This document shows, piece by piece, positions 27,718-35,959 of a DNA stretch of 64,000 nucleotides (within the stretch, counting starts at the first letter, position 1; each line of letters starts with the position of its first letter). The DNA comes from Streptomyces sp. Je 1-332 (GTDB lineage: Bacteria; Actinomycetota; Actinomycetes; Streptomycetales; Streptomycetaceae): NCBI RefSeq assembly GCF_040730185.1, contig NZ_CP160402.1:2108001-2172000 (forward strand), in the 5' to 3' direction. A program made the position numbers and the translations under genes. The notes beneath the pieces were generated by a model that was not told where the DNA came from, did not search any database, and was given only the letters and a program-made list of their open reading frames with translations.

Positions 27718-29514
27718 TTGCGCGAGTTCAGCCTTCCGGCCCTGTACGAGGTCCCTGCGGACGGCAATCTGACCGACATCGTCCGCAGAAATGCCGCGCA
27801 GCACCCGGATGTCGCCGTCATCGGCCGCAAGGTGAACGGCACATGGCAGGACGTCGACGCCAGGACCTTCCTCGCCGAGGTGCGCGCCGCCGCCAAGGGG
27901 CTCATCGCCTCCGGGGTGCGCCCCGGTGACCGTGTCGCCCTGATGTCCCGCACCCGTTACGAGTGGACGCTCCTCGACTTCGCGATCTGGAGCGCGGGCG
28001 CGGTCACCGTGCCGGTGTACGAGACGAGCTCCGCCGAGCAGATCCAGTGGATCCTGGGCGACTCCGGCGCCGTCGCCATCATCGTCGAGCTCGACGCGCA
28101 CAGCGCCGCCGTCGACTCCGTGCGCGACCGCCTGCCCGACCTGGTCGACATCTGGCAGATCGACCGCGGCGGCGTCGACGAGCTGAACCGCGCGGGCGCC
28201 GATGTCTCCGAGGAGACCGTCGACGAGCGCGGCGCGGTCGCGGGCGCCGACGACCCGGCCACCATCGTCTACACCTCGGGCACCACGGGCCGCCCCAAGG
28301 GCTGCGTGCTCACCCACCGCAGCTTCTTCGCGGAGTGCGGCAACGTGGTGGAGCGCCTCAAGCCCCTCTTCCGTACCGGCGAGTGCTCGGTGCTCCTCTT
28401 CCTTCCTGTGGCGCACGTCTTCGGCCGCCTGGTCGAGGTCGCCGCGCTGATGGCGCCGATCAAGCTGGGCCACGCGTCCGACGTCAAGAACCTCACGGAC
28501 GAGCTGGCCTCGTTCAGGCCGACCATGATCCTGGGCGTCCCGCGCGTCTTCGAGAAGGTCTACAACTCGGCGCGGGCCAAGGCGCAGGCCGACGGCAAGG
28601 GCAAGATCTTCGACAAGGCCGCGGACACGGCGATCGCGTACAGCCGCGCGCTCGACACCCCGAGCGGTCCCTCGCTCGGCCTGAAGATCAAGTACAAGAC
28701 GTTCGACAAGCTGGTCTACAGCAAGCTGCGGGCCGTCCTCGGCGGGCGCGGCGAGTACGCGATCTCGGGTGGCGCGCCCCTCGGCGAGCGCCTGGGCCAC
28801 TTCTTCCGCGGCATCGGCTTCACGGTCCTGGAGGGCTACGGCCTCACCGAGTCCTGCGCGGCGACCGCCTTCAACCCCTGGGACCGCCAGAAGATCGGCA
28901 CGGTCGGCCAGCCGCTGCCCGGCTCGGTCGTCCGGATCGCCGACGACGGCGAGGTGCTGCTGCACGGCGAGCACCTGTTCACGGAGTACTGGAACAACGA
29001 GGGCGCGACCGAAGAGGCGCTGGCCGACGGCTGGTTCCACACCGGTGACATCGGCACGCTCGACGAGGACGGTTACCTCCGGATCACCGGCCGCAAGAAG
29101 GAGATCATCGTGACGGCGGGCGGCAAGAACGTCGCTCCCGCGGTGATCGAGGACCGCATCCGCGCGCATGCGCTGGTCGCGGAGTGCATGGTCGTGGGCG
29201 ACGGGCGGCCCTTCGTGGGGGCGCTGGTCACGGTGGACGACGAGTTCGTGGGCCGCTGGGCCCTGGACCATGGAAAGCCCGCGGACTCCACGGCGGCTTC
29301 CCTGCGGGACGACGTGGACTTCCTCGCGGAGATCCAGAGCGCGGTGGACGACGGCAACGCGGCCGTCTCCAAGGCGGAGTCGGTGCGCAAGTTCCGCGTT
29401 CTCGGTTCGCAGTTCACGGAGGAGTCGGGGCATCTGACTCCGTCGCTGAAGCTGAAGCGGAATGTTGTCGCGAAGGACTACGCGGACGAAATCGAGGCGA
29501 TTTACCGCGGGTAG
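27718..29514 (+). CDS. fadD: Long-chain fatty-acid-CoA ligase (AMP-binding)
   Basis: The 598-residue enzyme activates long fatty acids to acyl-CoA via an acyl-adenylate. Motifs: IVYTSGTTGRPKGCVLTH (P-loop-like), FLPVAHVFGRLVEVAALMAP, GGAPLGERLGHFFRGIGF, LEGYGLTESCAATAFNP, GWFHTGDIGTLDEDGYLRIT and the hinge plus catalytic lysine region GRKKEIIVTAGGKNVAP. I place the start at a TTG (LREFSLPALYEV) because AGGAG lies eight bases before it and family members begin with this sequence. The reading frame stays open for 37 more codons upstream but is not protein-like. Homologous to M. tuberculosis FadD15 (Rv2187), again next to the PimB gene. Confidence 0.93.
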   Translation: MREFSLPALYEVPADGNLTDIVRRNAAQHPDVAVIGRKVNGTWQDVDARTFLAEVRAAAKGLIASGVRPGDRVALMSRTRYEWTLLDFAIWSAGAVTVPVYETSSAEQIQWILGDSGAVAIIVELDAHSAAVDSVRDRLPDLVDIWQIDRGGVDELNRAGADVSEETVDERGAVAGADDPATIVYTSGTTGRPKGCVLTHRSFFAECGNVVERLKPLFRTGECSVLLFLPVAHVFGRLVEVAALMAPIKLGHASDVKNLTDELASFRPTMILGVPRVFEKVYNSARAKAQADGKGKIFDKAADTAIAYSRALDTPSGPSLGLKIKYKTFDKLVYSKLRAVLGGRGEYAISGGAPLGERLGHFFRGIGFTVLEGYGLTESCAATAFNPWDRQKIGTVGQPLPGSVVRIADDGEVLLHGEHLFTEYWNNEGATEEALADGWFHTGDIGTLDEDGYLRITGRKKEIIVTAGGKNVAPAVIEDRIRAHALVAECMVVGDGRPFVGALVTVDDEFVGRWALDHGKPADSTAASLRDDVDFLAEIQSAVDDGNAAVSKAESVRKFRVLGSQFTEESGHLTPSLKLKRNVVAKDYADEIEAIYRG

Positions 29515-29583
29515 CGTTTGCGGTGCCGCCCACTCGCCGTGGGGGTGCTGTTTTCTCGCGCCTACCGGTCGCACCTGGTTGCT

Positions 29584-29627
29584 CGCGCAGTTCCCCGCGC
29601 CCCTTAAGGGGCGCGGGGAACTGCGCG
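29584..29627. repeat. Perfect 44-bp intergenic palindrome
   Basis: The 22-base half (beginning CGCGCAGTTCCCCGCGCC) is followed by its exact complement, centred on TTAA. It sits between the convergent fadD and pimB genes, so it can act as a bidirectional terminator. A decayed copy in reverse orientation, sharing the flank CTTGTCGCGCAG, occurs at 56453-56506. Elements of this wording are widespread in Streptomyces intergenic DNA. Confidence 0.9.
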
Positions 29628-29685
29628 ACAAGCCCACGACGACGGTCAGCCGCGCAACAAGCACCCGCGGCAACCCCTCACCCGC

Positions 29686-30828
29686 TCAAAGCAGTTCCCG
29701 CAACCGCTCCGCCAGGAGATCCCAGCGCCACCGCTCCTCCACCCACTCCCGGCCCCGCTCCCCCATCCGCGCCCGCAGCTCCGCATCCCCGAGCAGGGGG
29801 ATGATCCGGTCGGCGGCCGCCTCCGGGGAGTCTCCCCGGACGACCCAGCCCGTCTCCCCGTCGAGCACCGCGTCCGGCGCCCCGCCGGAGTCACCGGCCA
29901 CCACGGGAAGGCCGGTCGCCGAAGCCTCCAGGTAGACGATCCCGAGGCCCTCCACGTCGAGCCCGCCCCGCCGGGTGCGGCAGGGCATCGCGAAGACGTC
30001 GCCCGCGCCGTGATGCGCGGGAAGCTCCTCCCACGGCACCGCCCCGGTGAACCGCACGGAGTCCGAGACACCGGTCTCGGCGACCAGTTTCCGCAGCTCG
30101 TCCTCGTAAGGGCCGCCCCCCACGATCAGCAGCACCGCCTCAGGCTCCCGAGCCAGAATCCGCGGCATGGCCAGGATCAGCGTGTCCTGCCCCTTGCGCG
30201 GCACGAGGCGCGAGACGCAGACGACGACCGGGCGGTCCGTCAGGCCGAGGCGGGCCCGCACGGCCTCACCACCCGAACCGGGGTGGAACGTCTTCTCGTC
30301 GACGCCCGGCGGCAGTTGCACCATCCGCCCGGCCGCCGCGGGCGAAAGCGCCGCGGCGATGCGCGAGCGCGTGTACTCACCCAGATAGGTGACCGTGTCC
30401 GTCGAGTCACCGATGCGCCGCAGCAGTTGGCGTGACGCGGGCAGCTGCGCCCACCCCGCCTCGTGCCCGTGCGTCGTGGCGACAAGGCGCCGCGCGCCCG
30501 CCTTGCGCAGCGCCGGTGCCATCAGCCCCAGCGGCGCCGCGGCCCCGAACCACACCGACTCGCAGCCGTGTTCCCGCAGCAGCGAGACCGCGCGCCGCGT
30601 GACGCGCGGGGTCGGGAGCAGCATCGTCGTGGGGTCACGTACGACCTTGAAGGGCTGCTCCGCGTCGAAGGCGGCCGCCGCCTCGGCGCCCTCGCGGCCC
30701 CGCTTCCACGTGGAGGCGTAGACGACGAGCTGGTCGGGGTCCAGGCGCAGCGCCATGTTGTGCAGGAACGCCTGGATGCCACCGGGCCTGGGCGGGAAGT
30801 CGTTCGTGACGATCAGGGTCTTGTGCAT
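29686..30828 (-). CDS. pimB: GT4 glycosyltransferase, PimB-type mannosyltransferase
   Basis: The 380-residue GT-B enzyme starts MHKTLIVTNDFPPRPGGIQA, the wording of PimB'/MgtA proteins, with the donor loop PPRPGGIQ. The C-terminal nucleotide-sugar domain shows VVVCVSRLVPRKGQDTLI, LLIVGGGPYEDELRKL, VRFTGAVPWEELPAHH and the EX7E-type acidic motif in EGLGIVYLEASATGLPVVA. In mycobacteria and corynebacteria PimB' adds the second mannose from GDP-mannose to phosphatidylinositol mannoside at the inner membrane face. Neighbours fadD and a GT87 mannosyltransferase support that pathway. It converges with fadD over the palindrome and is divergent from the GT87 gene. Confidence 0.88.
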   Translation of the reverse strand: MHKTLIVTNDFPPRPGGIQAFLHNMALRLDPDQLVVYASTWKRGREGAEAAAAFDAEQPFKVVRDPTTMLLPTPRVTRRAVSLLREHGCESVWFGAAAPLGLMAPALRKAGARRLVATTHGHEAGWAQLPASRQLLRRIGDSTDTVTYLGEYTRSRIAAALSPAAAGRMVQLPPGVDEKTFHPGSGGEAVRARLGLTDRPVVVCVSRLVPRKGQDTLILAMPRILAREPEAVLLIVGGGPYEDELRKLVAETGVSDSVRFTGAVPWEELPAHHGAGDVFAMPCRTRRGGLDVEGLGIVYLEASATGLPVVAGDSGGAPDAVLDGETGWVVRGDSPEAAADRIIPLLGDAELRARMGERGREWVEERWRWDLLAERLRELL

Positions 30829-30942
30829 CGACGCCGACAGTACCGAAAGCCCGCAGCGACGTGGGACGGCCTCGCCTCCCGGACGGCCCCGCCTCTTGGC
30901 CCAGCCCCGGCCCCGCCCGGCATCATTGACCCCCGAACCACA

Positions 30943-32211
30943 ATGAAGTATCCGAAAAGGGGCGTGGTGCGCGTGGCGCGGATCCTGACCGTCTGGGTCC
31001 TGACCAGGACCGTGCTGCTGCTCTGCGTCTTCAAGGTGCTCACCGTCCCCGGCCCCGACGTGACCAGTGACGTCGCCGTCATCTACCAGGGCTGGTACGA
31101 GGTCCTGCGCACCGGCACCTTCCCCCTGGACGACGTCACCTGGCAGTACCCTCCCGCCGCCGCCCTCGCGGTCCTCTCCCCCGCCCTGCTGCCCTTCGTG
31201 GACTACACGTCGGCGTTCTTCGTGCTCGCCTTCCTCGCCGACGGGCTCGTCTGCGGGCTGCTCCTGTACGCGGGCCGGCGGCCCGGCAAGTCCCTTCGGG
31301 GGGCCTGGGTCTGGGTCGCGGGCGTGGCGCTGCTCGGGCCGATCGTGTACGCCCGTTACGACGTGATGGTGACGGCCGTCGCGGTCGCCGCGCTGCTCGC
31401 CGGGGCCCGGCACCCCCGCACGATGGGGGCGCTCGCGGGGTTCGGCGCGCTGCTCAAGGTGTGGCCCGCCCTGCTGCTCATCGGCATGCCACGCGCGCGT
31501 GCCACCCGGAGTTCCTGGGGCGCGGCGGCGGTCACCGCGGTCGGCATGACCCTCGTCTTCCTGGTGACGATGCCCGGCGCGCTCGCCTTCCTGACCTTCC
31601 AGCGCGACCGCGGCACCGAGATCGAGTCGCTCGGCGCGCTCGTCTTCCATGTCGCACGCCACCTCGGCTGGCGGGGCGAGGTACAGCTGAACTACGGCTC
31701 GGTGGAGTTCCTCGGCCCGTACGTCACGCTGGTCAGCACGGTGGCGCAGGGGCTCTCCGTGGTGGCCCTCTGCTGGCTGGTCGTGTGGCGGCTGCGGGCC
31801 CGCGTCCGTTCGGCGAGCACGGTCGCGGACGCCGCCTTCGTCGCCGTACTGCTGTTCACGGCGACGAGCCGGGTGATCAGCCCGCAGTACCTCCTGTGGC
31901 TGGTCGGGGCCGCGGCCGTGTGCCTGGCGTTTCGCGCGAGCCGCATGGCGCTGCCCGCGGGCCTGGTGCTCGCGGCCACGTTCGTCACGTTCCTGGAGTT
32001 CCCCCTCTGGTTCTCGCACGTGGTGGCGAGCGACCCGCTGGGCATCACCCTGCTCTTCGTGCGCAACGGTCTGCTCGTCGCGGCGGCGCTGCTCGCCTGC
32101 CGGAACCTGTGGCGGCAGACGGTGGCCGAACCGCGGGCCCGTGAGCGCGCCGCGGCGTCCGGAGAGGTCAGCCGAGCTCCTCGCGCAGATACGTACGCCA
32201 CCGCTCCGTGA
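30943..32211 (+). CDS. GT87-type polyprenyl-phosphate-mannose mannosyltransferase (DUF2029)
   Basis: The protein, up to 422 residues, is an integral membrane GT-C enzyme with about 10 hydrophobic helices (for example ILTVWVLTRTVLLLCVFKVL, AWVWVAGVALLGPIVYARYD, FVAVLLFTATSRVISPQYLL). A conserved early loop WQYPPAAALAVLSPALLPF and the acidic residues near VPGPDVTSD fit the periplasmic active site of GT87 enzymes that extend mannans with polyprenyl-phosphate-mannose. Start is uncertain: ATG 30943 lacks a ribosome site, whereas GTG 30973 (MARILTVWVL) has AAGGGG ten bases upstream. Rv2181 is the mycobacterial counterpart. The last 44 bases overlap the convergent lipoprotein gene. Confidence 0.85.
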   Translation: MKYPKRGVVRVARILTVWVLTRTVLLLCVFKVLTVPGPDVTSDVAVIYQGWYEVLRTGTFPLDDVTWQYPPAAALAVLSPALLPFVDYTSAFFVLAFLADGLVCGLLLYAGRRPGKSLRGAWVWVAGVALLGPIVYARYDVMVTAVAVAALLAGARHPRTMGALAGFGALLKVWPALLLIGMPRARATRSSWGAAAVTAVGMTLVFLVTMPGALAFLTFQRDRGTEIESLGALVFHVARHLGWRGEVQLNYGSVEFLGPYVTLVSTVAQGLSVVALCWLVVWRLRARVRSASTVADAAFVAVLLFTATSRVISPQYLLWLVGAAAVCLAFRASRMALPAGLVLAATFVTFLEFPLWFSHVVASDPLGITLLFVRNGLLVAAALLACRNLWRQTVAEPRARERAAASGEVSRAPRADTYATAP

Positions 32212-33364
32212 ACTCCTGCGGGGTGATGTCCAGGACCTCCCGCAGCGCGTCCTCCACGGCGCCCGGCTTCTTCTTGTGCGTGCCGACCTCTTCGTAGAAG
32301 CGCGTCAGCGGTTCCTCGCCCCACTGGTCCGCGATCATCCGGCAGGCCAGCCACGACCCCTCGTAAGCCTGCGCCAGCTTGCCCGCGTCCCCGCTGAAGC
32401 CGAAGGCGTCGTCATCGGGGAGCGCGGCGGGCAGTTCATCGCGCTGGACGGCGCGGCGCAGTTCGGGGGCCGCCTGCGCGGCGCTACGGCCCGTCCCGCG
32501 GTAGCCCACCCAGTCGGCGAAGCCTTCGGAGAGCCACAGGGGGGTCGCGGGTGAGGTGTGCGCGCGGGTGGCCACGTGGGTCGTCTCGTGGGTCAGCACG
32601 ACCTGCTTGCCGAAGTCGCCGAGCACGCCGTACGCCTCGGGGTTGACGATGATCCGGTCCGCGGGCGCCGCCCCCGAGCCGCCCGTCTCGCCCGTGGTCA
32701 CCGCCGCGATCCCCTGGTACCCGGAAGCGGGCGACCCGAGCAGCCCCGCCATGCCCTCCAGGGACTCGGGCACCATGACGACGACCCGCAGTGGCCACTT
32801 CTCCCGCCAGGCGTCCCGCACCAGGGGAACCGCCCGGTCGGCGAGGTCCGCGTACTCGTGCAGCGTCGTCTCGTCCTCCTCGCCGCGCCCGACACCGAGG
32901 ACGAGGCTGTGAGCGCCCCGTACGGACGTCACGGGCCCCTGGTCCCAGAGTTGCTGCGTGGCCTTCTTCGCGGGCCCCTCAGCGGTGACGTACCACCGTC
33001 CGTCGCGCTCCTGGAGCGTGAGCGCGCGCGAGGTGGTGAGCGGTTCGCTGTCGTAGCCCTTGATCCGGTACCGCAGGTCGGCGGTCGCCGTGGCCCGCGC
33101 GCCGCTGCGCCGGAAGTCGGTCAGGCGGTACTGCCAGGACTGGAGCGGAACCTCGCGGAGGTTGTCGAAGTCCTCGGTGGCCTCGGTTTCCCGGCCCGTG
33201 GCGCGGTACGCCCGCGCGTCCCGGTCGAGCAGCGCATCGGCACGCCGGTCGAGCAGCCTGCGCACGTCGCCGGGCGCGGCATCGGGCGCCGCGGGACCGC
33301 CGCACCCGACGAGCAGGGCGACACACATCCCGATGACCCACGACCCACGCCCGCGACCAGCCAC
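32168..33364 (-). CDS. Putative zinc metallopeptidase lipoprotein (gluzincin-like)
   Basis: The 398-residue protein has a lipoprotein signal with lipobox LLVGC (GMCVALLVGCGGPAAPD), so it should be anchored outside the membrane. Residues 30-140 resemble a small substrate-like or NTF2-like domain (SWQYRLTDFRRSGARATATA). Then comes VVLTHETTHVATRAHTS, an HExxH zinc motif, and 15-20 residues later LWLSEGFADWVGY, the second-glutamate helix of M1-like gluzincins (peptidase MA fold). All three zinc ligands and the catalytic glutamate are intact, so activity is likely. Start is a GTG. Possible roles are wall or exported-protein processing next to two NlpC/P60 genes. The substrate is unknown. Confidence 0.82.
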   Translation of the reverse strand: MAGRGRGSWVIGMCVALLVGCGGPAAPDAAPGDVRRLLDRRADALLDRDARAYRATGRETEATEDFDNLREVPLQSWQYRLTDFRRSGARATATADLRYRIKGYDSEPLTTSRALTLQERDGRWYVTAEGPAKKATQQLWDQGPVTSVRGAHSLVLGVGRGEEDETTLHEYADLADRAVPLVRDAWREKWPLRVVVMVPESLEGMAGLLGSPASGYQGIAAVTTGETGGSGAAPADRIIVNPEAYGVLGDFGKQVVLTHETTHVATRAHTSPATPLWLSEGFADWVGYRGTGRSAAQAAPELRRAVQRDELPAALPDDDAFGFSGDAGKLAQAYEGSWLACRMIADQWGEEPLTRFYEEVGTHKKKPGAVEDALREVLDITPQEFTERWRTYLREELG

Positions 33365-33402
33365 GTTTCAGATCGTACGGGCAGCGGGCCGCGGGCGGCC
33401 GG

Positions 33403-34428
33403 TCAGATCCGCGTCACCGATGACACCGGCATCATGCCGACCGGGTCGTAGCGCACGGGGGCGCCGGGGTAGGGGGCGTGCACGACCTGGCCGTTGCCCA
33501 TGTACATCCCGATATGGCTCGCGTCGTCGCGGTAGGCGACGAGGTCACCGGGCTGCGCCTGCGCCAGCGGCACCTGGCGCCCCGCGTACCGCTGGGCCTG
33601 CGACGTGCGCGGCAGGCCAACGCCCGCCTGGGCGTACGACCACTGCGTGAGGCCCGAGCAGTCGAATCCGGAGGGACCGTTGGCGCCCCACACGTAGGGC
33701 TTGCCGATGGCCGACCTGGCCGCCGCGATCGCCGCCGCGGCCCGCGACGAGGACGGCCCCGCGCTTCCGAGGTCCGGCATCTCGTCGCGGCCGGAGCGCG
33801 ACGCCCGGTCGTACTTCTCCCGGTCCTGCGAGGACAGCGAGTTGAGCAGCTGACGCGCCTTGGCGAGCTTGTGCTCGACGCTGCGCTTGTGGCGGGCCAC
33901 GGCGGTGCGGCTCTTCTCCAGCTCGGAGAGCTTGTGCCCCGCCTCCGTGCGCTCCTGGGCGAGGCTGCGCTGGGCCTTCTGCAGATCGGTCAGTTCACCG
34001 GCCTGCCGGGCGTTGATGCGGTCGAGCGCCGCCGCCTTGTCCAGATAGCCGTCCGGGTCGGAGGAGAGCAACAGGGCGAGGGAGGGGTCGATGCCGCCCG
34101 AGCGGTACTGCGCCCCGGCGAGCGAACCGAGCGCGCCGCGCATGGTGTTGATGCGCTCCTGGCCGCGGGCGACGCTGTCCTTGGCCTGCTCGACCTGCTC
34201 GCGCAGTGTGTCCGCGCGCTCGTCGGCCTTGTTGTACGCCTCGGTGGCCTTCTCGGCCTGCTCGAAGAGGCGGTCCACCTTGGCCTTGGTGGTGGCCGGC
34301 GTGTCCTGCGGCGCGGCGCCCGCCGGTGCGGCGAAGGCGGCCGCGGCGGTTGCCGCGGCGGCTGACAGGACGGTGACGCGCGTGCTCCGGTCCAGGCCGG
34401 ACAGCGCGAGACGACGATGGGACCCCAC
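33403..34428 (-). CDS. Secreted NlpC/P60 peptidoglycan hydrolase with coiled coil (copy 1)
   Basis: The 341-residue protein has an N-terminal Sec signal (VTVLSAAAATAAAAFAAPAG, cleavage near AGAAP). A long coiled coil of about 170 residues follows, in the style of RipA/RipC and PcsB regulators (VDRLFEQAEKATEAYNKADE), then a C-terminal NlpC/P60 peptidase. GKPYVWGANGPSGFDCSGLT holds the nucleophile cysteine, PGDLVAYRDDASHIGMYMG the first histidine and VVHAPYPGAPVRYD the second. It should cleave the D-Glu to diaminopimelate bond in peptidoglycan stems, with the coiled coil restraining activity. It is a tandem paralogue of the next gene and corresponds to Rv2190c by position. Its leader holds two hairpins. 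Confidence 0.93.
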   Translation of the reverse strand: MGSHRRLALSGLDRSTRVTVLSAAAATAAAAFAAPAGAAPQDTPATTKAKVDRLFEQAEKATEAYNKADERADTLREQVEQAKDSVARGQERINTMRGALGSLAGAQYRSGGIDPSLALLLSSDPDGYLDKAAALDRINARQAGELTDLQKAQRSLAQERTEAGHKLSELEKSRTAVARHKRSVEHKLAKARQLLNSLSSQDREKYDRASRSGRDEMPDLGSAGPSSSRAAAAIAAARSAIGKPYVWGANGPSGFDCSGLTQWSYAQAGVGLPRTSQAQRYAGRQVPLAQAQPGDLVAYRDDASHIGMYMGNGQVVHAPYPGAPVRYDPVGMMPVSSVTRI

Positions 34429-34456
34429 GGGAAGCCGCTCTCCCTCCGCTGACGGA

Positions 34457-34507
34457 CCCCCGGACGAAGGACGAACCGGGGGAAAGTCCCCCCGATCCGT
34501 CGGGGGA
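34457..34507 (-). promoter_or_regulatory. Two stacked hairpins in the leader of NlpC/P60 copy 1
   Basis: CCCCCGG at 34457-34463 pairs with 34476-34482. Four bases later CCCCCGA at 34489-34495 pairs with TCGGGGG at 34500-34506 around a TCCG loop. Together they fill the leader 29-79 bases before the start. They could be an attenuator or RNA stability element. Confidence 0.55.
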
Positions 34508-34570
34508 TGCGCGCGACAGTAGCCGTGGGATCACGTCACGGCCAAAGACCCTGCCGGGCACACAACGTGA

Positions 34571-34604
34571 CGCCCCGCCGGAGACGCAGGTCACCGACGG
34601 GGCG
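34571..34604 (-). terminator. Hairpin after NlpC/P60 copy 2
   Basis: CGCCCCG at 34571-34577 pairs with CGGGGCG at 34598-34604, 55 bases past the stop of copy 2. No U-tract follows, so this is a modest terminator candidate. Confidence 0.45.
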
Positions 34605-34658
34605 CGGGGTCAGCGTGAGTTGCCGGAATTCGCCCGTTCGGACGGCATGCCGGTCGTT

Positions 34659-35690
34659 TCAGATGCGGACGCCGAACTGGAAGGAGCCGATCGTGGACAT
34701 CGACTCGTAGCGCACGACGGCGCCCGGCTTCGGGGCGTGCAGGACCTGCCCGTTGCCCGCGTAGAAGCCGACGTGCGCCAGGCTGTTGAAGAACACCAGG
34801 TCGCCCGGCTTGAGCTCACCGCGGCCGATCTTCGTACCGTCGTTCTGCTGGGTGTACGTGGTCCGGGTGATCTGCACCCCGGCCTGGTTGTACGCCCACT
34901 GCGTGAGGCCGGAGCAGTCGTAGGAGTTGGGGCCACTGCCACCGGAGACGTAGGGCTTGCCGATCTGCGTCGCGGCGGCGCTCAGGGCGGCCTGGCCGCG
35001 CTGCGAGGCCGGGACCTCCTTGCCGAGGTCCACGCGGTCGCCGGCGTCGCGGCTGGCGCGCGTCTCCTTGGCGGCGAGCTCCTGCTTCTCCTTGGCGGTG
35101 AGGGTGTTGAGCAGCTTCTGGGCCTCGCCGAGCTTGCCCTGGACTTCCTTCTTCTTCTTGCCCAGTTCCTTGCGCGTGTCGGCGAGGTCCTTGAGCTTGT
35201 CGGAAGCCTCCTTGCGCTCCTGCGCGAGGGTCCGCTGCTTCTCCTGGACCTTCTTGAGCGCCTCGACCTGCTGACCGCTCAACTGGTCCATGGTGGACGC
35301 CTTGTCGAGGTAGTCGTCCGGGTCGGCGGAGAGGAAGAGCTGGACGGAGGGGTCGATGCCGCCGGAGCGGTACTGCGCGCTGGCCATCGAACCGAGGCCG
35401 TCGCGCAGGTCGTTGAGGTCCTCCTGGCCGCGGGCGACCTTGTCCTGAAGCTCGCCGATCTCCTTCTCGAGCTTCTCCTGCTTCTCCTTGGCGCCGTTGT
35501 AACGGTCGGTGGCCCGGCCCGCGTCCTCGTAGAGCTTGTCGACCTTGGACTTGACCTCGTCCTTGCTCGGCTTCTCGTTCGGCGTCGCGTTGGCCGCCTG
35601 GGAGGTGAGTGCGACGGCAGCGGCGGCGGTCGCGGTGAGCACGGTCACGCGCGCGCGGCTCGGCTGCTTGGGTCGACGGTGGGACGCCAC
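34659..35690 (-). CDS. Secreted NlpC/P60 peptidoglycan hydrolase with coiled coil (copy 2)
   Basis: The 343-residue paralogue has the same plan: signal peptide (VTVLTATAAAAVALTSQAAN), Lys/Glu-rich coiled coil (VDKLYEDAGRATDRYNGAKE through KKEVQGKLGEAQKLLNTLTA) with the conserved QYRSGGIDPSVQLFLSADPD element, and the peptidase with cysteine in SYDCSGLTQWAYNQAGV and histidines in LAHVGFYAGNGQVLHAP. It is divergent enough from copy 1 to suggest an old duplication. Several Streptomyces wall hydrolases of this kind are controlled by c-di-AMP riboswitches, and the 5' leader here carries a candidate (35714-35798). The gene is monocistronic, with a hairpin after the stop. Confidence 0.93.
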   Translation of the reverse strand: MASHRRPKQPSRARVTVLTATAAAAVALTSQAANATPNEKPSKDEVKSKVDKLYEDAGRATDRYNGAKEKQEKLEKEIGELQDKVARGQEDLNDLRDGLGSMASAQYRSGGIDPSVQLFLSADPDDYLDKASTMDQLSGQQVEALKKVQEKQRTLAQERKEASDKLKDLADTRKELGKKKKEVQGKLGEAQKLLNTLTAKEKQELAAKETRASRDAGDRVDLGKEVPASQRGQAALSAAATQIGKPYVSGGSGPNSYDCSGLTQWAYNQAGVQITRTTYTQQNDGTKIGRGELKPGDLVFFNSLAHVGFYAGNGQVLHAPKPGAVVRYESMSTIGSFQFGVRI

Positions 35691-35713
35691 GAAGGCGGCT
35701 CCTTCTTCCTCCA

Positions 35714-35798
35714 GCCGCCTACCGAGACCCGGTCGGCGGGTACCACCGCTGTCACCCCGGATGGGTGATCAACCGAGCGGAGGTTCGAGGCGAGACCT
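35714..35798 (-). promoter_or_regulatory. Candidate c-di-AMP (ydaO/yuaA-like) riboswitch, divergent
   Basis: Read on the minus strand, CGCCT near 35793-35789 pairs with AGGCG near 35721-35717 to close an element of about 80 bases. Inside are a hairpin TCACCC-ATCC-GGGGTGA and, just before the closing arm, CCGGGTCTCGGTAGGCGG. This resembles the ydaO 3' end (AACCCGGTAGGCGG in Streptomyces). It is followed by GGAGGAAGAAGGAG before the NlpC/P60 start. Several canonical bases differ. The rest of the 269-bp spacer (35799-35959) is A/T-richer and may hold the promoter. Confidence 0.45.
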
Positions 35799-35959
35799 TA
35801 GTGACCTTCTTGTGATCAGTTCAAATCCTGACGGGCAAAAAGTGGACCGCGGGACGCATATTTTACCGATAACGCACAGGCGGTAATGATCAATTGACAC
35901 TACGTCGCGCAGTCGGCGCCCCAATTCGGGCATAGGGAACAGGAGTTACTTGCGCACCC

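Noticed and set aside
27514..29673. A 719-codon open frame antisense to the acyl-CoA synthetase
   Set aside because: Low-information translation full of Arg/Ala/Asp/Val with no domain; the plus strand encodes a clear AMP-binding enzyme.
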